From: Flavobacterium sp. HSC-32F16
Lineage (GTDB): Bacteria > Bacteroidota > Bacteroidia > Flavobacteriales > Flavobacteriaceae
NCBI RefSeq assembly: GCF_024171645.1
Contig: NZ_JALKAC010000005.1
Location: forward strand, 294,743-358,742
Direction: 5' to 3'
Length of the DNA stretch: 64,000 nucleotides
The notes beneath the pieces are model-generated. The model searched no databases. It saw nothing but the letters and a program-made list of their open reading frames with translations, and was not told the DNA's origin. Positions 59,886 to 64,000 of the stretch are shown here, piece by piece (the first letter of the stretch is position 1; each line of letters starts with the position of its first letter). The position numbers and the translations under genes are program-made.

Positions 59886-62800
59886 CTATAAAATGATCTT
59901 TTTGGTCGTGAAATGATTGTTTTGTAAAACAATTTTCACCAATACTATCTGATCCATTATCTTCAAATGAGGAATTTCTAATTCTGATGAATTAAGATTT
60001 TTATTTTTATAAAGTAATTGTCCATTAACATCAAAAACATATACCTCTTTAAGATTTTCTTTTACAGCTTTAATATCCATTATTCTATCTTTTAACGACA
60101 CAAAAATTTCATCTGTAATAATATCAAAATCTGAAGCAGCTAGGTTTTTATCTTGAAAGTGAATTTCGAATCTGTCCAAAAAAGTTCCGGCTTCGCTATT
60201 AAAAAAATAGTCGTTTAAACGTAAATTATGAATTACCTCTTTAAGTTTGTCATATAAATAAACTTCTTTTGTATTCATATCACCGTCAGCATGGTCAATT
60301 GAAATGGTAAGATTATCTGCTTCTGCTATTCCATAACCTAACGGAATTATATCAGAATCTTGAAAAGGAGTTGTTTTTCCTTTGATTACTAATTTTTTAT
60401 TTTCAAAAAGGCTATAAAAATCAGCATATTGATTTCCGTTTATTGATTCTGCATCGTAATGTATGTCAGATTTCAAATCTGTGTTTATATAACCTATTAG
60501 TATTTGCTTAAAAGCACCTTCATTATTGGTAAGATTCAGCCAAAGTCGATGTTTCTTAAATTGCAAATCTGCACTTTTAATAGGTTTAAAAAATATATTA
60601 TTTTGATCTGTGATCCTCATACTATTATTAAACTCTATAGTTTGAGAAGAATTACTCCTCACAAAAAAAGCCTGTCCTGACGCGATTTTGCCATTGGGAG
60701 CGGTTTCTTCTTCACCTGCTGATTTTGCTTTTGTGCTAACACCGCCAATAAAATTATACACAGCATAGTCATCTGAGCTATATTTTAAATTAGCTATTGG
60801 TGTATTGTGCGTCCAAAAATATAAGGCACCGTATGTTTTGGATTCATTAACATTTAAAAAAATATCCGCATCAATTGCTGAAGGATATGGATTTCCAATT
60901 AAACTAAATAAACCTGATGTAACTAAATTAAACTCAACTTTGCCATTATTTGGTATTCCTTTAAAAATTCCCTCAAATACAGATCTTTCCGTTATTGAAT
61001 ATTCTTGGGGAGCTCTTATTGAATATCCTTTGCCAACATTCATAATGCTTGAGGGTTCTTCTATGTCCCATTTTTTTAAACCAGTATTATAAGATGTATA
61101 TTTATCAGATAAGGTATTTGGAGAAAAATCAATTAATTTTTGGTTCTCAACAGGTGAAGACCAATAGGTATAATCATACCGCACAACCGGCTGACTTTTT
61201 CTTTTAAGTTGTATAACACCAGTATTAATCATATCATCATCTGATTGATATAAACCTGCACCGTCTTCTAAAACAAGAGTTCCTAATCCAATATAAGAAA
61301 ATTCAATACCTAATGTATTTTGGCTTAAGACTGTGACCGTTTTACCTAAATCTACACTGCAACTGCATACATTCGAAGAAGTTAAACTATAAAAGTCTTC
61401 TTTAAAAAATATCTCTTTTCCACCAGAAGGATAACCATTAGACCATGAATTTCCATTCCAAATTGTTGATTCTAAGCAAAGTTTTAAACGTGCTATTCTA
61501 TGTTTGGAAATTCCGGAAACTGAATTAAAATCTCCTCCAATTATTAGTCTATAATCTGATGTAAAACTTAATGTATAGAGGTTCTTGTTTAAACGAGCTT
61601 CAAAAGAGGCATCAAAGTCACCCGTTTTTAAAAGTCTGATTAATCTTGATACCGAATTGTTTTTATAAGTTCCTGAAAAAGTACCCCCAACTAAAATACG
61701 ATCATCTGGCTGTACTAAAAGAGTTCTAACATCTCCTTTACTAAATCCTGTTCCCGATTCGAAGCTTGTATCTAAACTTCCATCTTGATTTAAACGAAGA
61801 ATACGTTTTTGAGCAGTTCCGTTAAAAGTTAAGAAAGTACCTCCAACAATAATTTTATGATCGGATTGTAACGCCAGTGTATACACTATTTTATCAAATC
61901 CAGTTCCAATATTAAAACTAGGATCAATGCTTCCATCCGAATTTAATCTAACTAAACGGGAAAAAGGCCGATCATTAAATTTTTCAAATTTTCCACCAAC
62001 TAAAATTTTTCCATCGGGTAGAATTAAAACATCTTGAATAAGAGCATCGGCACCAACACCAACATTAAAAGAAAAATCTCGTGATCCGTCTGGAAATAAC
62101 CTAACAATTCTTGCAGCCGAGCCATCATTATTATAGCGAGTAAAATTTCCTGCCACTATAATTTTCTGATCTGCTTGAATCGCTGTTTTATTTACCTGTG
62201 CATTAAATCCAGAACCAATATTAAAAGTATTATCTAAAGAACCGTCTGGCAAAATTCGTGTAATACGATTGCAAAGAGCATCATTGTATTTTGTAAAATT
62301 TCCTGCAAAAACAATTTTCCCATCTGTTTGTTTTATTGCAGTCGTTATCAAATTATTAGCTCCTATCTGCCCACTATTAAAACTATTATCCAGCGTTCCG
62401 TCTTTTAAAAGTCTGGCAATTCTGGAAACGCTGTTATTATTGTATTTCGTAAAATTTCCAAATATCAATTCTTTTTTATCCTCTAATGAGATAACTTTCC
62501 AAACGGCATTATCAAATCCAATTCCAGCTGATAGATAACTAATATCCAGCTCCCCATTGTCATTTAATTTTGTAAGCCTTCCTTGGTTTTGTCCATCAAA
62601 AGCAGAAAATGAACCTCCTATATACCAAGAACTTTGTAAATCATGAGCAATTGCTAAAACTGAATTGTTTCCAGGTCCCGAATCGATTTCAAAATCACTT
62701 TTTATTGTTCCATCAGAATTTAGTAAAACTACTCGATTTACATCTTCACCATTATAAACACCTGTAAATGATCCACCAGCCATAATATTTCCAACATCAT

Positions 62801-63731
62801 CTGTTTTGATTATTTGCACTGCACCTTTTGCAAAGCCTGATCCTGCAAAACTTATATCACGAGTACCATCTTCATTAAGCCGAATTATTCTATTTGCTGT
62901 ACTTCTATTAAATTCTGTAAAACTGCCTCCTAAAACAATTTTATTATCTAACTGAACTTCGATAGCATTTACATTATCATTAAAGCCATCTCCAATATTG
63001 AAAGAAGTATCAACACTTCCATTAGAATTTAAACGTATTATTCTATTACTTGAAAATCCATTGAAAGACATAAAATTGCCGGTAATCAAAATTTTTCCAT
63101 TATCTAATATTCTGGTATTTGTAATATTAACAGAAGATCCTGATCCCGTTATAAAAGAATTATCTAGAGTGCCATTTGGCAGTAAACGTGCGATGCGATT
63201 TACCGTAATATTATTGTATTTTGTAAAACTTCCTACGATTATTATTTTACCATCTGACTGCAATGCAATGTCATAAATAATTCCCGTTGAAGCTCCAACT
63301 GCAGTATTAAATGAAGCATCGTAAGTTCCATCAGAATTTAATCGAATTAATCTGCCTGAACTATTTCCATTATAGGAAGTAAAATTACCCGCAACAATAA
63401 TTTTACCGTCGGGCTGAACGTTACAAGAATATACATTTCCATTGAAACCTATACCTATATTAAAAGTCTCATCAATTGTACCATCAGGAAGTAAACGGAT
63501 TAAATGTGATGCAATATTTCCGTTGATGCTCAAATATTCTCCACCTACTAATAGCTTTTGATCTGATTGTAAAAAAAGAGTATGTACAGTTCCATCAAAG
63601 CCGTCGCCTTTTAAACCATCATCAACTGTGTTAAAGGTAACATCAACTTTACCTTGTTGTGAAAAAACGTTCGAAAAAGACAAGGCAAAAAGAACAAATG
63701 AATAAATTAAGTTTTTAGTCAAAATAAACAA
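59886..63731 (-). CDS. Type IX secreted protein with 14 delta-60-type propeller repeats
   Basis: After a signal peptide (ending near NVFSQQ) this 1281-residue protein has 14 repeats of about 51 residues (residues 27-750). Each follows the pattern DGxxDxSFN...G, then DGKIIVxGxFxxxNG, then RIxRL, the delta-60 repeat (DUF5122). Fourteen units fit two seven-bladed beta-propellers. The remaining 530 residues are the same module as in the adhesin at 53312 (RYDYTYWSSP, LIGNPYPSAI, YFWTHNTP, HRLWLNLTNNEGAFKQ), ending in a T9SS sorting domain. The start is TTG at 63731; no ATG is available. A surface role is likely and the ligand is unknown. Confidence 0.9.
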   Translation of the reverse strand: MFILTKNLIYSFVLFALSFSNVFSQQGKVDVTFNTVDDGLKGDGFDGTVHTLFLQSDQKLLVGGEYLSINGNIASHLIRLLPDGTIDETFNIGIGFNGNVYSCNVQPDGKIIVAGNFTSYNGNSSGRLIRLNSDGTYDASFNTAVGASTGIIYDIALQSDGKIIIVGSFTKYNNITVNRIARLLPNGTLDNSFITGSGSSVNITNTRILDNGKILITGNFMSFNGFSSNRIIRLNSNGSVDTSFNIGDGFNDNVNAIEVQLDNKIVLGGSFTEFNRSTANRIIRLNEDGTRDISFAGSGFAKGAVQIIKTDDVGNIMAGGSFTGVYNGEDVNRVVLLNSDGTIKSDFEIDSGPGNNSVLAIAHDLQSSWYIGGSFSAFDGQNQGRLTKLNDNGELDISYLSAGIGFDNAVWKVISLEDKKELIFGNFTKYNNNSVSRIARLLKDGTLDNSFNSGQIGANNLITTAIKQTDGKIVFAGNFTKYNDALCNRITRILPDGSLDNTFNIGSGFNAQVNKTAIQADQKIIVAGNFTRYNNDGSAARIVRLFPDGSRDFSFNVGVGADALIQDVLILPDGKILVGGKFEKFNDRPFSRLVRLNSDGSIDPSFNIGTGFDKIVYTLALQSDHKIIVGGTFLTFNGTAQKRILRLNQDGSLDTSFESGTGFSKGDVRTLLVQPDDRILVGGTFSGTYKNNSVSRLIRLLKTGDFDASFEARLNKNLYTLSFTSDYRLIIGGDFNSVSGISKHRIARLKLCLESTIWNGNSWSNGYPSGGKEIFFKEDFYSLTSSNVCSCSVDLGKTVTVLSQNTLGIEFSYIGLGTLVLEDGAGLYQSDDDMINTGVIQLKRKSQPVVRYDYTYWSSPVENQKLIDFSPNTLSDKYTSYNTGLKKWDIEEPSSIMNVGKGYSIRAPQEYSITERSVFEGIFKGIPNNGKVEFNLVTSGLFSLIGNPYPSAIDADIFLNVNESKTYGALYFWTHNTPIANLKYSSDDYAVYNFIGGVSTKAKSAGEEETAPNGKIASGQAFFVRSNSSQTIEFNNSMRITDQNNIFFKPIKSADLQFKKHRLWLNLTNNEGAFKQILIGYINTDLKSDIHYDAESINGNQYADFYSLFENKKLVIKGKTTPFQDSDIIPLGYGIAEADNLTISIDHADGDMNTKEVYLYDKLKEVIHNLRLNDYFFNSEAGTFLDRFEIHFQDKNLAASDFDIITDEIFVSLKDRIMDIKAVKENLKEVYVFDVNGQLLYKNKNLNSSELEIPHLKIMDQIVLVKIVLQNNHFTTKKIIL

Positions 63732-63816
63732 TATTATTTTTTTGTAAGAATTGACCGAAAATAAGTCTCTTTTTACAAAACTACAATACCCACTTTTGGT
63801 GATTTTTTAACAACAA

Positions 63817-63852
63817 AAAAAATCCATTTGCCAGCTGACAAATGGATTTTTT
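63817..63852. terminator. Terminator of the partial gene at the window end
   Basis: AAAAAATCCATTTG (63817-63830) pairs perfectly with CAAATGGATTTTTT (63839-63852) around an 8-nt loop, with T- and A-runs on both sides. It lies 22 bases after the stop of the minus-strand gene at 63875. Confidence 0.9.
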
Positions 63853-63874
63853 ATTTGATTAAAGAAAATGATTT

Positions 63875-64000
63875 TTATTTGAAAATGATTTTTCTGGTTA
63901 CTTGGGCATCGTTTTCAAGGGAAACTTTTACAAGCAGCACCTGATCTGCAGACTGAAGGTTTGAAATTGACCATTCAGTATTTGCAACTTTCTTTTTATT
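63875..64000 (-). CDS. C-terminal end of a third type IX secreted protein (partial)
   Basis: On the minus strand, 41 codons and a TAA stop are open to the window edge. The end reads SNLQSADQVLLVKVSLENDA, then QVTRKIIFK, closely matching the C-terminal sorting ends of the two genes before it (SNFQSGNQVLIVKVTL..., LKIMDQIVLVKIVL...). The main part of the gene lies beyond the window, so its size and function are unknown. It shows that at least three proteins with this sorting domain are encoded in a row. Confidence 0.88.
   Translation of the reverse strand, partial: NKKKVANTEWSISNLQSADQVLLVKVSLENDAQVTRKIIFK

Overview
The window comes from a member of the Bacteroidota, most likely a Flavobacterium. 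The signs are the AT-rich sequence, SusC/SusD pairs, type IX secretion C-terminal sorting domains, -7 promoter boxes of the form TAnnTTTG, many TTG starts, and intergenic palindromes typical of flavobacteria. No rRNA, tRNA, CRISPR array, transposase or prophage was seen. I cannot name the species from the sequence alone.

Layout. Positions 1-4.9 kb hold housekeeping and small genes: the end of a di-haem cytochrome c peroxidase, pheS, three small conserved proteins, a lipoprotein and a CvpA-type membrane protein. Positions 4.9-32.2 kb hold a polysaccharide utilisation locus (PUL) read leftward from a promoter near 30.4 kb. Its order is susC, susD, surface glycan-binding lipoprotein, GH2, GH31, GH97, GH39, GH3, GH5 with a BACON domain, SGNH acetylesterase, GH43 and GH95. 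This set matches fucosylated, galactosylated, acetylated and arabinosylated xyloglucan: GH5 cuts the backbone outside the cell, SusC/D imports oligosaccharides, and exo-enzymes strip fucose, galactose, acetyl, arabinose and xylose before GH3 frees glucose. Palindromic hairpins sit at most of the longer gene junctions and divide the PUL into blocks. Two tandem NUDIX-fold transcription regulators with broken catalytic motifs are read divergently from susC.

The most interesting observation is at 32.2-32.6 kb. A 69-residue double-glycine-leader peptide gene (bacteriocin-like or RiPP-like) has a promoter and operator-like palindrome nearly identical to the one in front of susC: 28 of 33 bases match, with the same position relative to the -7 and -33 boxes. 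This suggests that the xyloglucan regulators also control a small secreted peptide.

Positions 32.9-46.6 kb are mostly core functions: lepA, an outer-membrane beta-barrel protein, a WYL regulator beside two DinB-fold proteins, thiL, a lipoprotein TPR histidine kinase with its response regulator, a LytTR regulator whose phosphoacceptor Asp is Glu, glyS and comF. Positions 46.7-64 kb hold large type IX secreted proteins (a reprolysin-like metalloprotease, a 2023-residue adhesin with eight exact 285-bp repeats, a 1281-residue protein with 14 beta-propeller-type repeats, and the end of a third related protein). Between them lie ribF, a small membrane protein, bioB and a cupin/JmjC-like protein.
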